Origin: Narthecium ossifragum | Taxonomy: Eukaryota > Streptophyta > Magnoliopsida > Dioscoreales > Nartheciaceae | Reading direction: 5' to 3' | Assembly: GCA_963920575.1 (NCBI GenBank) | Contig: OY986974.1 | Span: 5,753,049 to 5,817,048 of the forward strand | Length of the DNA: 64,000 bases | Shown: positions 1-11,168 of the stretch, one piece after another | Position numbering within the stretch: the stretch's first letter is position 1 | How the letters are laid out: each line of letters starts with the position of its first letter | Notes under the pieces: model-generated | Seen by the model: the letters and a program-made list of their open reading frames with translations, nothing else | Database searches by the model: none | What the model was told of the DNA's origin: nothing | Program-made: the position numbers and the translations under genes

Positions 1-725
1 AGTGAATTGTTGCAGCGGCAATGCCTATGGAAATGTAGACTGTCAGTTGTATGTTATGTTGTTTAATCTTATATTGTATCTATAGTGACTTCCCATGTTG
101 TGCTTCGACTTTAGTTATTGTGCCTTTGTTTAGTTGCTAAAGTATATGTGCCTAATATCCGGAATATCTCCTCTCTTTTTTTGAGGTACGAGTGGCTTGA
201 TTGTCAAGGTGCATGATTCTAGTATTTGCATGATCATATGTTTGACAAATCCACCCGACTGAACAAAAGATATGCTTTTAATGTATGCCAAATATCGTGT
301 CTTCTTTGCACGCTTGATCACCTTAGCAATTCACGGCATCAGAAAGTTGACACATGTTTGCAAACATCAGCTAGCAAATCTTACAGCCCACTAAATTCCG
401 ATTGCATTCTGCCTTCAATTGGCCAGCATGTCTACTATTTGATCAATTTGTTGTTGTGTCAGACTTGCTTTTCCCACTTTAGCTGAGTTTTGATGGAACG
501 GGTATGACATGCTGCTCTATGTCCAACGAATGTGGAGGGTGTTCTTCTTTTAGAAACTGTTGCATTGAGTTTTTTGATCCAAGATTTTTTTTTCCTTGGG
601 ATCCATTATTAAGTTCTGTTGTCGTGCTCCAGAATCCAGAAGATTTGAGCTCAAGGGCAAAATATTTGTCACTTAAAGCATTCGTAGTGATTTGTAATTA
701 CTGATTCTCAAATTTTTCTCATCAG
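1..725 (+). other. Intron (3' part) of the plastid uS10 gene
   Basis: No convincing coding exon is visible here. The stretch is T-rich and ends in a pyrimidine run followed by CAG at 723-725, a good 3' splice site directly before the uS10 coding exon. The transit-peptide exon or exons must lie upstream, before the window starts. I cannot exclude a small piece of upstream exon in the first 50 bases. Confidence 0.6.
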
Positions 726-1037
726 ATGGCACCAAAACAAAAGATCAGGATCAAGCTGAGGTCCTACTGGGTGCCCCTCATCGAGGACTCATGCAAGCAG
801 ATCATGGAAGCTGCTCGGACCACCAATGCGAAGACAATGGGCCCTGTCCCCCTGCCCACCAAGAGGCGAGTCTGGTGCGTCCTCAAGTCACCTCATGTAC
901 ACAAGGATGCGAGATTCCATTTCGAGATCCGAACGCACCAGCGACTGATCGACATCTTGTATCCCACCGCGCAAACGATAGACTCATTGATGCAATTGGA
1001 CCTCCCTGCCGGGGTGGATGTGGAGGTCAAACTCTGA
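726..1037 (+). CDS. Plastid 30S ribosomal protein S10 (uS10c), last coding exon
   Basis: The 103 codons from [15 protein letters not shown] to DVEVKL, followed by TGA, match the mature part of nuclear-encoded chloroplast uS10. This small-subunit protein sits in the 30S head near the 16S 3' domain. The bacterial-type signature is clear: KIRIKL at the start, [10 protein letters not shown] in the loop, and [20 protein letters not shown] in the second half. A cytosolic S20 would look quite different. The ATG at 726 lies exactly behind a splice acceptor, so it is probably an internal Met. Plant plastid S10 precursors carry an N-terminal transit peptide of several tens of residues, encoded upstream and outside the window. 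The reading frame is intact and conserved to the stop, so the gene is probably functional. A bacterial or plastid-genome copy is unlikely, given the upstream intron and the surrounding nuclear transposons. Confidence 0.9.
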   Translation: MAPKQKIRIKLRSYWVPLIEDSCKQIMEAARTTNAKTMGPVPLPTKRRVWCVLKSPHVHKDARFHFEIRTHQRLIDILYPTAQTIDSLMQLDLPAGVDVEVKL

Positions 1038-1233
1038 AGCCTTTAATCTCTAACATCCTTTTGTTGCCTTTTTGTATGTATTTTTAAACTCAACTGTATT
1101 TCGTACTAGTCGTCAATATTCTAAGATCCAAAATTCTCTATATCCGGCCTTGCGATTGATTGGTGGTGCTCTTCTCGCCGACTTCTCTTGTACCATAAAA
1201 AATGTCAATTTTCTAACTTAAGCTTTTATGCTG

Positions 1234-1470
1234 CATCCTTTTTCGACTTGGAATTCATGGAGCACAGTATTTTTACAAATTCAAATTGTCATCCTTTTTC
1301 GATTTGGAATTCATGGAGCACAGTATGTTACAAATTCAAATTGTCATCCTTTTTCGATTTGGAATTCATGGAGCACAGTATGTTTACAAATTTCAAATTA
1401 CAAATTCAAATTGTCATCCTTTTTCGATTTGGAATTCATGGAGCACAGTATGTTTACAAATTTCAAATTG
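1234..1470. repeat. Four-copy tandem repeat downstream of uS10c
   Basis: A unit of about 55 bases containing CATCCTTTTTCGATTTGGAA and CATGGAGCACAGTAT is repeated head to tail, with copies starting at 1234, 1290, 1345 and 1415. The third unit is 70 bases because it carries an extra TTTCAAATTACAAA-like piece. Copies 2-4 are almost identical, which suggests recent expansion. Open frames across it are products of the repeat and are not called as genes. Confidence 0.9.
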
Positions 1471-1683
1471 TTTGTACAAGATGCCTGCGTGCTCATGTAT
1501 TACAACATGATGTGCTAGTGTGCTTAAAAGCTGAAAGCGCCATGACCATGACTGATAACGAACTCTACTGGTGATTGCTTTTTAGCATTGAATACGATTA
1601 CATCGTTTGATGATGTCACGTGCCAAACAATTTAGTACATAATTAACAGCGTGAATACTGTTTTGTGTACGTGAACAAATGGT

Positions 1684-1975
1684 ATGTGTAATGCACATGT
1701 CATCGAATCGGTAGTCCACTATCGATTCTTCAATCTAATCCATCGGTAGTGGTCTATTGATGAACTAGATGGAAGAATCGGTAGTCCACTACCGATTGAA
1801 TTGTACCGGTAGTGAGGTATTGATTGCTTGATAAAGTCCATTGGTATCTCATCATCGATGGACTAGATGAATAGTTTAATTGATAGTGAGATACTGATTC
1901 ATTAATTTAGTGGTCTACCGATGACTATATGAAAGAATCAGTAGTCCACTATCGATTTAGACATGTATAATGCAC
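1684..1975. repeat. Repeat rich in CGGTAGTCCACTA units, possibly a decayed MITE
   Basis: The motif ATCGGTAGTCCACTATCGAT and its inverse recur several times. The segment is flanked by similar copies of TAATGCACATG at about 1689 and 1968. This resembles a miniature inverted-repeat element, but I could not define clean ends or a target duplication. The DNA from here to 2746 is AT-rich, and I recognise no gene in it. Confidence 0.45.
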
Positions 1976-2755
1976 ATGTTACATTATCATGTACACAAAT
2001 CAACACTCTTTCCTTCACGCACCGACCTCTCCAAAAGAAATAATATCTAGTCTTTAGCTTTATGCTTTCAACACCAGTATGATCTGAATTGTCACACCAT
2101 ACATGTTTAAAAGAATGCTGAAGAGAAAGTACAAGGGAGAAGACGACACAGAGATTTAACGTAATATATATATTTGATAGATATAATAGATACTCACACA
2201 TAATGTATTTTTTTCCCCCTTAAACTGTGGCAACCAGAGTCTCAAACTTATGGCCACTTCCATAAAAACAAAATGGACGATGATGTACGTGCAACGGTGC
2301 AAGCATGTCAAGAGCGTGAGGTGCAATTTGTGTTTTAGCTTGTAAGAGTGATTAAGATATGCAAACGGTACGAGTTAAGGTAGGTGCTTAGCAATTGCCT
2401 AAATCATATAAATATATCTATCGATTTTTTGAACAAATGTACATGGTCTCTCCTAGTTGACTGATTAGAAGACTGAAAAAATTAAAAAGAAGATTGATGA
2501 TTAGAAGACTACAAATGAAGCAATAGTACGTAGAGGGATAAGAAGCAATAAAACATTAGCAATATTTTGTAGATAAAGGTCTTCTTTAACATCATTACAT
2601 GGTAAACCTTTTCAAATGCCTTTTGTTTCGAAATATAGATTATATATATGATGATGAAAAAAAAAGGACCTTTTACATGGACATATATGTTAGTGTCCGA
2701 ATGTGACCGTAACTTTCACGTAGATGAAACTGAATTCTGTTAGTCATAAATATAA

Positions 2756-3018
2756 GGGTTAATAACATCTTACTCCCTTATAGTTTGAAAATATGTCAAT
2801 TTATCTCCTATATTTTAAAATGTGATAAAACACACCCTTAATTTATCAATGTGATCGTATTACACCCAATTTACCCTCTATATATGGGGTGCGTTTTGTC
2901 ACATTTGGATGTAATACAACCACATTGATAAATTAAGGGTGCGTTTTGTCACGTTTTAAAATATTAGGGGTAAATTGACATATTTTCAAACTATATGGTA
3001 GTAAAATGTTATTAACCC
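2756..3018. mobile_element. 263-bp MULE-type MITE with 9-bp TSD
   Basis: The ends are GGGTTAATAAC and GTTATTAACCC, and almost the whole element folds back on itself as two arms of about 125 bases. The 9-mer TAAATATAA occurs immediately before (2747-2755) and after (3019-3027) it. A 9-bp duplication with long terminal inverted repeats is the hallmark of Mutator-like elements. The arms match the terminal repeats of the larger element at 6391-7556, so it is an internally deleted relative. It has no coding capacity. Confidence 0.92.
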
Positions 3019-3027
3019 TAAATATAA

Positions 3028-3982
3028 TTATATCTTAAAGTCATTGGGGGCGATTCATAAGATCAATGATAATTTCATAAATATTGTAATTAAATGGTCT
3101 TTATTTTTAGCTTTGATACAACTGAAGTATTTTGATCATAACTTTTATATCAAATATCCAAATTAGTAGATTCTTAAATCATTGGAAAGAGGATGAAAAG
3201 ATCTACAACTTTATTGCCGACGAGATTTTCAGATTTGATCGTTTAGTGTGTCAAACTGGCAGCCAAAGTGTTTACTGGTAAAATAATAAATAATGACCGA
3301 ATTTCACTTGTCCAAATATAACCGTCCAAAGAATGCCAATTTCCAATCGGCCAAATTCCAATGGGCTAGATATCCAATCGGCCATATTTTAGCCAATTAT
3401 TTTAATAATGGTCGTCAACGTTGTCGGGTTGGTTTTTAGACCATTGGAAAGGGAATTTGAAGACCTACAACATTTATGCTCGAGGGTTTTCCAAATTCCA
3501 AGGTTATTATCAGTCAAATTGTAATGGAAGATAAGATGTTATATATGATGGCAGTTTCGTAAATAACCGAATATGTCAATTATGGTAGTTTTGACGATTC
3601 CAAAGTAGTTATGCCGACGGTTTCAGAGCAGTTCCTGACGGTTCCAAAGTAGTTATGTCAGAAACTCTATAAAAGGTAGGAAGATGAAGAAGAAAGCCTC
3701 TCTCTCTCCAAAAATCAAGAGAAAAAAATGTAGCATTTTATCTTTATTTCCAATATAGTTTTTTATCTTTATTTCCAAAGTAGTCTTTTATCTTTATTTC
3801 CAATGTACCTTTATTTATCTTCATATATCTTTCAATTCCAGTAGTGAAGCCTTTTTTTCCTTTAATTTTCTGCAACAAGTCTTTTATTCTTAGGAGTAGT
3901 TCAAGCATAGTTCATTATCCATTTCCCTCTTTCCATATATTTTATCTTTTTTCTCATCCATTTTCCGCAACTTCAACATCTC
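3028..3982. other. AT-rich intergenic DNA, possible old LTR remnant
   Basis: No gene is visible. A TATAAAAGG at about 3668 followed by a purine-rich then T-rich stretch looks like the promoter part of a decayed LTR. Between about 3732 and 3815 the phrase TTTTATCTTTATTTCCAA is repeated three times with a period of about 30. The region ends at the 5-bp target duplication of the Copia element. Confidence 0.4.
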
Positions 3983-4104
3983 TGTTTTGTTGATCCTAAC
4001 CTTTTTTTGATGATGCCAATATACATTAAATGATAAAATATATGTTTCATATTTATTACTCATTTAATTGGAAGCCTAAAATTCAATATTTGAGGAATTA
4101 TTGT

Positions 4105-4545
4105 GCTGACGCTCGATGCATAGATCGACCGTGGGAATGCGACGGTTGATCCATGGATCGACCGTGAGGTTGCACAGTGGATGCACCATACTTGGCAAAA
4201 TGAAATGTTGGCTCACGGTCGATCGGAGCATTGATCTTGGGAAGTCATTTTTTTGACAGAGTCTGACGGTCGATGGACCGGTCGACCGTGGAGTTTGGAC
4301 TTTGTGTTTTTTAAATGTTGTAGGCTCACGGACGATCCGACGGACAATGCGACGGTCGACCGTGAAGTATGATGATGAAAAGTGAAGAAGCGACGGTCGA
4401 TCGGAGCATCGACCATGGGAAGCATTTTTCACAACATAAGCTCACGGTTGATGCGACGGTTGATGGGTGGATCGACCGCGGCTCACGAAGGCTGAGTTTT
4501 TGTATCTGACGGTCGATGTGGCGGACGATGCATGGATCGACCGCC
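4105..4545. promoter_or_regulatory. Cluster of GGTCGATC palindromes in the Copia LTR U3
   Basis: At least ten GGTCGATCC / GGATCGACC-type motifs occur in opposing pairs, for example CGGTCGATCGGAGCATCGACC near 4392. Each pair can form a small hairpin. The cluster ends about 80 bases before the TATA box. Palindrome clusters in the U3 are a described feature of Sirevirus LTRs; any role in transcription or silencing is inferred. Confidence 0.75.
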
Positions 4546-4628
4546 AGCAACGCGCAGAGTAAAAAACTAGCCGTTAGAGAGTTGTATGGAGCCGTTAGAG
4601 GTGCTTTTTGAGATGGTTGAAGGCCAGA

Positions 4629-4636
4629 TATAAATA
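4629..4636 (+). promoter_or_regulatory. LTR TATA box
   Basis: TATAAATA sits in AGATATAAATAGTTC and is conserved as TATAAGTA in the partial 3' LTR near 18931. Transcript start (the U3/R border) is predicted about 25-35 bases downstream. Confidence 0.65.
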
Positions 4637-5096
4637 GTTCTTTGTTGTAAACTTGTCACAACAATTATTGTTATTATTGAGTTCATCTGAGTAAGTCTAA
4701 GCAAGAGTTTACTGCTCATTACCTTTCGAGCTACAACCTTTGTAAATCTTTTTCGAGTGGGAAGAAGTACATTGAGAGTAATCCAATAGCTGTTGGCTGT
4801 GATTGTAAGGTCACCAAGTACCGGGAAGCTTGGAGGAAAAGCTTGTAAATATTTGCAAGTGGTGGAACCTCAAGGAGGACCTTGAGAGAAGTGGACGTAG
4901 ACCAAGAGTTGGGTCGAATCACTATAAAATCGGTGCTATCTCTCTAACTCTTCTTTCATATAATTCTTGCATGCTGATTTACTTTAGTTTCATTTTATTT
5001 ACAAGCATTTAAGGTGTTAGATCTCTCATACCTGATTTTTCCATTAATCTAGTTTTTCGAAAAGAGTCCAATTCACCCTCCTCTTGGACCTTTGAT

Positions 5097-5107
5097 TGGT
5101 ATCAGAG
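5097..5107 (+). promoter_or_regulatory. Copia primer-binding site (initiator tRNA-Met type)
   Basis: TGGTATCAGAG follows the LTR end by one base. This is the standard complement of the plant initiator methionine tRNA 3' end used by Copia elements to prime minus-strand DNA synthesis. The next base is T, where the consensus has C. Confidence 0.9.
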
Positions 5108-5158
5108 TTAGGTCTCTATTTTAGTGGTGTAATAACTCATAGAGGATCCTATCTAGAG

Positions 5159-6381
5159 ATGAAAAACATAGAGGGAAAAGCTACCAATAGGCCACCATAC
5201 TTCAGTGGATCAAACTATACGTATTGGAAGACCAAGATGAAAATATTTATACAATCAATGGATTATGAAACTTGGTTGGTAATAAAGATGGACCCTATGT
5301 CCCTAAGAAAACTGTTGAAGGTAAAGAAGTCCCAAAAACAAAGAGTGACTACACCCCAATCGATCTAAAAAACCTTCAAACAAATGCCAAAGTCAAAAGC
5401 TTTCTATTTTGTGCCCTTAGCCCTAGTGAATTCAATAGGGTCTCTACATGCAAATCAGCAAAAGAGATATGGGATAAGCTTGAGGTTACTTATGAGGGAA
5501 CAAGCCGAGTTAAAGAGTCTAAAATAAGTATGCTTGTACATGAGTATGAACTCTTTTGCATGAAGAATGATGAGATCATTAGTGAGATGTTTACACGTTT
5601 TATTAACATATTAAATGTGCTTGAATCTCTTGAAAGAGTTTATGCTAACGATGAAGTTGTGAGAAAGATACTTAAGTGTCTACCTAAGTCATGGGATCCT
5701 AAAGTGACAGCGATCGAAGAAGCTAAGGATCTATTCAAGTTGTCAGTCGCTGAGCTCATGGGTTCCCTCATGACCTATGAGATGAACTTGAAGAGAAGCA
5801 ACGAAGAAGGAGATAAAAAGAAGAAGACGATTGCTTTCAAGTCATCTAGCAAAGACTTATCCGATTCAAGTGAATGAGATGACGATGGAGAATTGGCGAT
5901 GATATCAAGAAGAATTCAAAAGATCTTCAAGCGCCAAGGAGGAAAGAATTTCTTCAAGAAGAAATTCCCCAAAGGTGAAAAATACAATCCTACTTCTTCT
6001 AACTCAAATGAAATAATATGTTATGAGTGTAGGAAGCCCGGACACATCAACTTTGATTGTCCTCAACTCAAGAAGCCTTCAAAGAAGGAGTTCAAGAAAA
6101 AGAAAGCAATGATGGCTACTTAGGAAGAAAGTGATGTGGAGACCTCATCCGATGAAGAAGAACAAGAGATAGCCAACATATGCTTAATGGCACACAGAGA
6201 TGATGAAGAAGAGGAAAATGAGGTAGAAGATGAGCTTGCATTTGAAGAACTTTTTGATGCTTATCATGATTTAGCTAATGATTTTAAGTTCCTTAAAAAG
6301 AAATACTATGCTATTTGTAAGGACTTGAAAAAAAATAGAAGAAGAAAAATTAGATGCCATGCATAGGATTGGAACCCTAGA
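5159..6381 (+). pseudogene. Copia gag, N-terminal part, broken
   Basis: From the ATG at 5159 the frame encodes the gag capsid region, with FSGSNYTYWKTKMK at the start and the UBN2-type segment AKEIWDKLEVTYEG at about 5460. A one-base frameshift lies near 5286. In-frame stops follow at 5875 (TGA) and 6121 (TAG). A zinc knuckle, CYECRKPGHINFDC (C-X2-C-X4-H-X4-C), is at about 6021. An acidic stretch with IANICLMA follows at 6170-6200, as in Sireviruses. Another frameshift lies near 6325. The gene is then split by the MULE at 6391 and resumes at 7566. Confidence 0.85.
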
Positions 6382-6390
6382 AAAAGAAAA

Positions 6391-7556
6391 GGGTTAATAA
6401 CAGTTTGCTCCCCTTTAATTTGAAAATATGTCAATTTACCCCATATATTTTAAAACGTGACAAAACGCACCCTTAATTTATCAATGTGGTCGTTTTCGAC
6501 CCCAACCGTCTAACTCCGTTAGCCGGGCTGATGGCAAACATGTTAAATAGGTCACGTGCATCGCACGTGACCTGGTTTCACCGATTTTACTCGTCTCCAA
6601 CGTGGCCACCGATCTCACTGCCATCTACTCCGGCAACCACCCCCATCTTCGGCCATCTCCAAGACCTTCTCCAACTCTCATCTCTTCCCATCTCCCTCTT
6701 CTCCATCCTCCATCCTCCATCCTCCATTCTCCTCCACAGCCCCATCTCACTTTCCACCATCGCAAGCCACCTCCCGTCACCATCCTGGCGAAGCTCCAAC
6801 TCCGGCACACCCCATCATCCCACTCCCACCTTCCCTGGTGAAGATGTGCGGCCAACCGCAGCCTCTCCACTCCACCGACGCGCAGGCACCCACTGCTCCT
6901 CCACTCCGCCCCTTCGTCGGGGCCTCCCAGTGTCCCGAGCAGGCCACAAACTCTCAACACCATCTCCATAACTTCTCGTTCCTGATCCTCACGAAATGGG
7001 GCGGCCAACGCCTCCTCTGCTGCGCCGGCGTCAACCGCAACGGCGATGTCATCGGGCGAAGCTCATGGCGCACCTCTGCGAGGCGGCGGACCGGATGGAG
7101 CTCCCTAAGGTTCGGGAAGAGTTTGCGTGGCCTCTAGAGCCGGTGGATCCGGGGTTGTCGTGGACTCTGAGGGTTATGCGAGCGACGAGGTCACTGGAGC
7201 AGAGGACAAGCCCTTATCCGCCACCGGCCGTGTCGACAGTGACGTCACCCCCTCTTCCTCTCTCTCACATTTTCTCTCAAAAATTGGTCAAACCTGTCAA
7301 AATCAACAGTGACGGAGAGAGTGACGTCACCCCTCTTCCTCTCTCTCTCACATTTTCTCCCAAACTAGTCAAACCGGTCAAAATCGGTCAAACGGACCTA
7401 TTTAATTGGTTTACCATCAGGCCACTAACGGAGTTAGACGGTTAGGGTTTAAAACGACCACATTGATAAATTAAGGGTGTGTTTTGTCACGTTTTAAAAT
7501 ATAGGGGGTAAATTGACATATTGCCAAACTAGAGGGGAGTAAACTGTTATTAACCC
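6391..7556. mobile_element. 1166-bp Pack-MULE-like element in the Copia gag, 9-bp TSD
   Basis: The ends are GGGTTAATAACAGTTT and AAACTGTTATTAACCC, with terminal inverted repeats of about 160 bases. The direct duplication AAAAGAAAA flanks it at 6382-6390 and 7557-7565. The interior (about 6555-7390) is strikingly GC-rich against AT-rich neighbours and reads like captured genic DNA. One frame encodes AKLMAHLCEAADRMELPKV near 7052-7110, which I cannot assign. No transposase is present, so it must have moved with help. Its termini match the MITE at 2756-3018. Confidence 0.9.
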
Positions 7557-7565
7557 AAAAGAAAA

Positions 7566-8448
7566 CAAATGCATGCTAGATAACAACTCTTGTGACACTG
7601 GTGACACACTTGAGAAGGAACTCAAGGACACTTAATATGAGCTCAACATATTGAAGAACACAAATTATGATATGCAAAAGAAACTCATCTACTTGAGGAA
7701 ATCCAAGAGAGATCTCACTCTTGAGGTTGATGACTTAAAGATCACTCTATCTAAATTCATGAAAAGTAGAGACAAGCTAGATGAGATCCTTGATAGCCAA
7801 AGGAGCTCCTTAAATAAGGAAGGAATTGACTACAATCCTAAGAAGATGAACAACCAAAAGAAGACTAACTTTGTTAAAGCTTCTTCTCATCCTCCTAAGT
7901 TAACAAAAGCACATATATGTCATTATTGTTGCAAAGTAGGTTACATTACACCTAATTGCTATCTCATGAGGCATGCTAATGCTAACAAAATTGGGGCACC
8001 TAGACATACATCTTCTTCTCTTATACATAGTGCTAATGCAAATGGACCCAAAAAGATTTGGGATACCAAAAATCAAGATTTGATCTCTTATTTGTAGGAG
8101 TGTATGAGATCCAAGATCAAGATCAACACAAAGACTAAAAGATGGTACCTTGATAGTGGATGCTCAAGACACATGACGGGAGAAAGGAGCATGTTCTCAA
8201 CCTTTCAATCCAAAGATGGAGGAATGGTGACCTTTGGAGACAATGCAAAAGGAAAAATAATTGGCATTGACAATATTGGTAAAACATCTTTCATTATTAT
8301 TGAAAATGTTCTCTTGGTTGAAGGTTTGAAACATAATTTGCTTAGCATTAGTCAATTATGTGATAGAGGTAACAAAGTTATTTTTGAAGATTCAAAATGC
8401 TATGTTAAGAATGCTCTTAGTGATAAAATCTTGCTAGTAGGTCCGTGA
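7566..8448 (+). pseudogene. Copia gag C-terminus and aspartic protease, broken
   Basis: The frame continues from before the MULE with a lysine-rich, predicted coiled segment (about 7651-7810). A second zinc knuckle at about 7918 reads CHYCCKVGYITPNC; the histidine is replaced by tyrosine, so this knuckle is probably dead. A stop lies at 8095. The protease follows with the active-site DSG in WYLDSGCSRHMTG at about 8143. A frameshift near 8440 leads into the pre-integrase region. Confidence 0.85.
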
Positions 8449-9358
8449 TGGTAATGTATACATCTTTTATCTTGATGATCTTGTTTGCCATGATGATGTA
8501 TGCCTTAGTGTCTTAAATGATAATTCTTGATTATGGCATAGAAGGCTTGGACATGCACACATGGATTTAATATCCAAACTTTCTCGAAAAGACCTTGTTC
8601 TTGGACTTCCCAAGATCAAATTTAAGAAAGATAAGATTTGTGATGCATGTAAAAGAGGGAAACAAGTTAGATCCTCTTTCAAGCCTAAGGATGTAGTTTC
8701 CTCCACTAGAGCTCTAGAACTCATTCACATGGATCTTTTTGGACCAACCAAACCTACAAGCTTAGGTGGTAGCTCATATGATTTTGTACTAGTAGATGAT
8801 TCACTAGATACACATGTGTGATTTTTCTTGCACACAAAGATGAAGTCTTTGAGGAATTCAACAACTTTTGTAGAAGAGTCCAAAATGAGAAAGGTATTCT
8901 CATTACATGCATTAGAAGTGACCATGGAGGAGAATTTTAAGAATTCCCATATAGAAAAGTTTTGCAATGACAACGGGATTTTTCAAAACTTCTCATCACC
9001 TAGAACCTCTCAACAAAATGGTGTTGTTGAAAGGAAAAATCGGACCCTACAAGACATGGCTAGAACTCTATTATGTGAGAATAATCTTTCTAAGTACTTT
9101 TGGGCCGAAACGATTAATACTTCTTGCCATATGATCATTAGAGTAACATTGAGACCTATTTTGTAGAAAACTTCTTATGAGCTTTGGAAAGGAAGAATTC
9201 CAACTATTGGGTACTTTAGAGCTTTTGGTTGCAAGTGTTTTATCTTAAACAATGACAAGGATAATCTTAGAAAATTTGATGCTAGGTCCGATGAAGGAGT
9301 TTTTCTTGGATACTCAGAGAGAAGCAAAAGTTATAGAATCTTTAATAAAAGGACCTTC
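8449..9358 (+). pseudogene. Copia integrase, broken
   Basis: The GAG-pre-integrase zinc motif begins with WHRRLGHAH (about 8535) and is completed by CDACKRGKQ (about 8639). The catalytic core shows the first Asp in HMDLFGPT (about 8728), the second in RSDHGGEF (about 8920, in a shifted frame) and the Glu in NGVVERKNRTL (about 9019). Stops and shifts at about 8530, 8820 and 9164 break the frame. The C-terminal part with FRAFGCKCF and GVFLGYSERSKSYR runs to about 9360. Confidence 0.85.
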
Positions 9359-11168
9359 GTGGTTGAAAAATCAATGCATGTTACATTTGATGAAATGATT
9401 ATAGTTCCTAGTAGAATTGATGGTAAAGATGATGATATTCCTAATGTCAAATCAAAAAATGTAGTAGATGAAACCCAAAATGATGTTGAAGAATTGAATA
9501 ATAGATTTGAGGAATCACTTGAAATTATACCTAGTGATCAACATCATGATTTGCCTAAAGATTGGAAATATGCATCCTCACACCCAAAGGAATTGATGAT
9601 TGGTAAAGCATCAAAAGGAATCCAAACTATATCTTCATTAAATGCATGTGCAAATTTAGCTTTCCTATCTCAAATTGAGTCCAAAACGATTGAGAAAGTA
9701 CTAGAGGATGATCATTGGATCTTAGCAATACAAGAAGAATTGAATCAATTTGAAAGAAATGAAGTTTGGAATTTGGTACCTAGACCTTATGATCATCCCG
9801 TCATTGGTACTAAATGGGTTTTTAGAAACAAAATGGATGAATCGAGGACAATTAGAAGGAACAAAGCTAGACTTGTTGCAAAAGGGTTCAATCAATAAGA
9901 AGGAATTGATTTTGATGAGACTTTTGCACCGGTAGCTAGACTTGAGGCAATAAGACTACTTCTAGCTTTTGCATCTTACAAAGATTTAAAATTGTATCAA
10001 ATGGATCTTAAGAGTGTCTTCTTGAATGGTTTCCTAAAGGAAGAAGTCTATGTTGAACAACCCCCCGGATTTGAGGACTACAAATTGAGAGATCATGTAT
10101 TCAAGCTCACTAAAACCTTGTATGGATTAAAACAACCTCCTAGAGCTTGGTATGAAAGGCTTAGCAAATTCTTGATGGATAATGAATTTTATAGAGGAAA
10201 AATTGATACTACAATATTTACCAAATCAAAAGGAAAAGATTTGCTCTTGGTTCAATTTATGTTGATGATATTATTTTTGGTTCTACAAATGATAAACTAT
10301 GTGAAGAATTTGCCACGCGTATGCAAAGTGAGTTTGAGATGAGTTTGATAGGTGAACTCAATTATTTTCTTGGTTTACAAATCATGCAAACTCGAGGAGG
10401 GATCTTTATTAGTCAAGCCAAATACACTAGAGACCTACTCAAGAAGTATGATTTTGTCCAATCCAAAATTTATAGAACCCCCATGTGTACAACACTCAAA
10501 TTAGACAAGGATGAAGATGGGAAACCCATTGATTAAACATTTTATAAAGGGATGATTGGTTCTTTACTTTATTTGACCGCTAGTAGACCGGACATCATGT
10601 TTAGTGTTTGCCTTTGTGCTAGATATCAATCTTGTCCTAAGGAATCTCATTTGATTGTGGTCAAGACGATCTTTAGATATCTATTAGGAACCCAAAACTA
10701 TGGTTTGTGGTATCCTAGAAGATTATCTTTTGATCTAATTGGCTATTCCGATGTGGATTTTGCCGGATGTAGGCTTGATAGAAAAAGCACAAGTAGTATA
10801 TGTCACTTTCTTGGTCATACACTTATTTCTTGGTTCTCCAAGAAGCAAAATTCAGTTACTTTATCCACCGTCAAAGCAGAATACATTAAGTAGTTGTTGT
10901 GCACAATTACTTTGAATGAAAATGCAATTGGTAGATTACAACATACATATAGGCAAAATGCCCATTAGATGTGACAACACTAGTGCGATAAGCCTATCCA
11001 AGAATCCCATCCTATATTCTAGAACAAAGCACATAGAAATTCGTCACCATTTTCTTCGTGATCACACACAAAAAGGAGATATTGTACTTGAATTTGTTAG
11101 TACCGAGCATCAAATTGCGGATATTCTAACCAAACCCTTGAGTGGAGACATATTTCTATATCTATTAT
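9359..11168 (+). pseudogene. Copia reverse transcriptase and RNase H, broken
   Basis: Reverse transcriptase begins with VIGTKWVFRNKMDE (about 9800) and shows ARLVAKGFNQ, then a TAA stop at 9896. It continues with [33 protein letters not shown] and [12 protein letters not shown]. The catalytic YVDD is at 10258-10269 but in a shifted frame relative to both flanks. RNase H follows with GSLLYLTASRPDIMFSV, YSDVDFAG and KAEYI (stop at 10891), then CDNTSAISLSKNP, HIEIRHHFLRDH and ADILTKPL at the end. All domains are present in the normal order, but no continuous frame remains. Confidence 0.9.

Larger units (their letters stand above)
3988..5095 (+). repeat. Copia 5' LTR
   Basis: The 1108-base LTR starts TGTTGATCC and ends GGACCTTTGA, where CA is expected; the other copies end TTCA, so the terminal CA has mutated to GA. 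The end is confirmed by the primer-binding site two bases on. Related copies are a partial 3' LTR at 18657-19396, an inverted solo LTR at 45354-46389, and an LTR start at 63794. Confidence 0.9.

Noticed and set aside
1188..1574. 128-codon frame through the tandem repeat behind uS10c
   Set aside because: The predicted peptide simply repeats DLEFMEHS-type units from the DNA repeat and appears in all three phases.
4105..4545. CRISPR-like array of short repeats
   Set aside because: The units are irregular in spacing and orientation, lie in an LTR, and the genome is a plant's.
4076..4550. Minus-strand open frames in the Copia LTR
   Set aside because: They reflect the GGTCGATC repeats and have no homology to known proteins.
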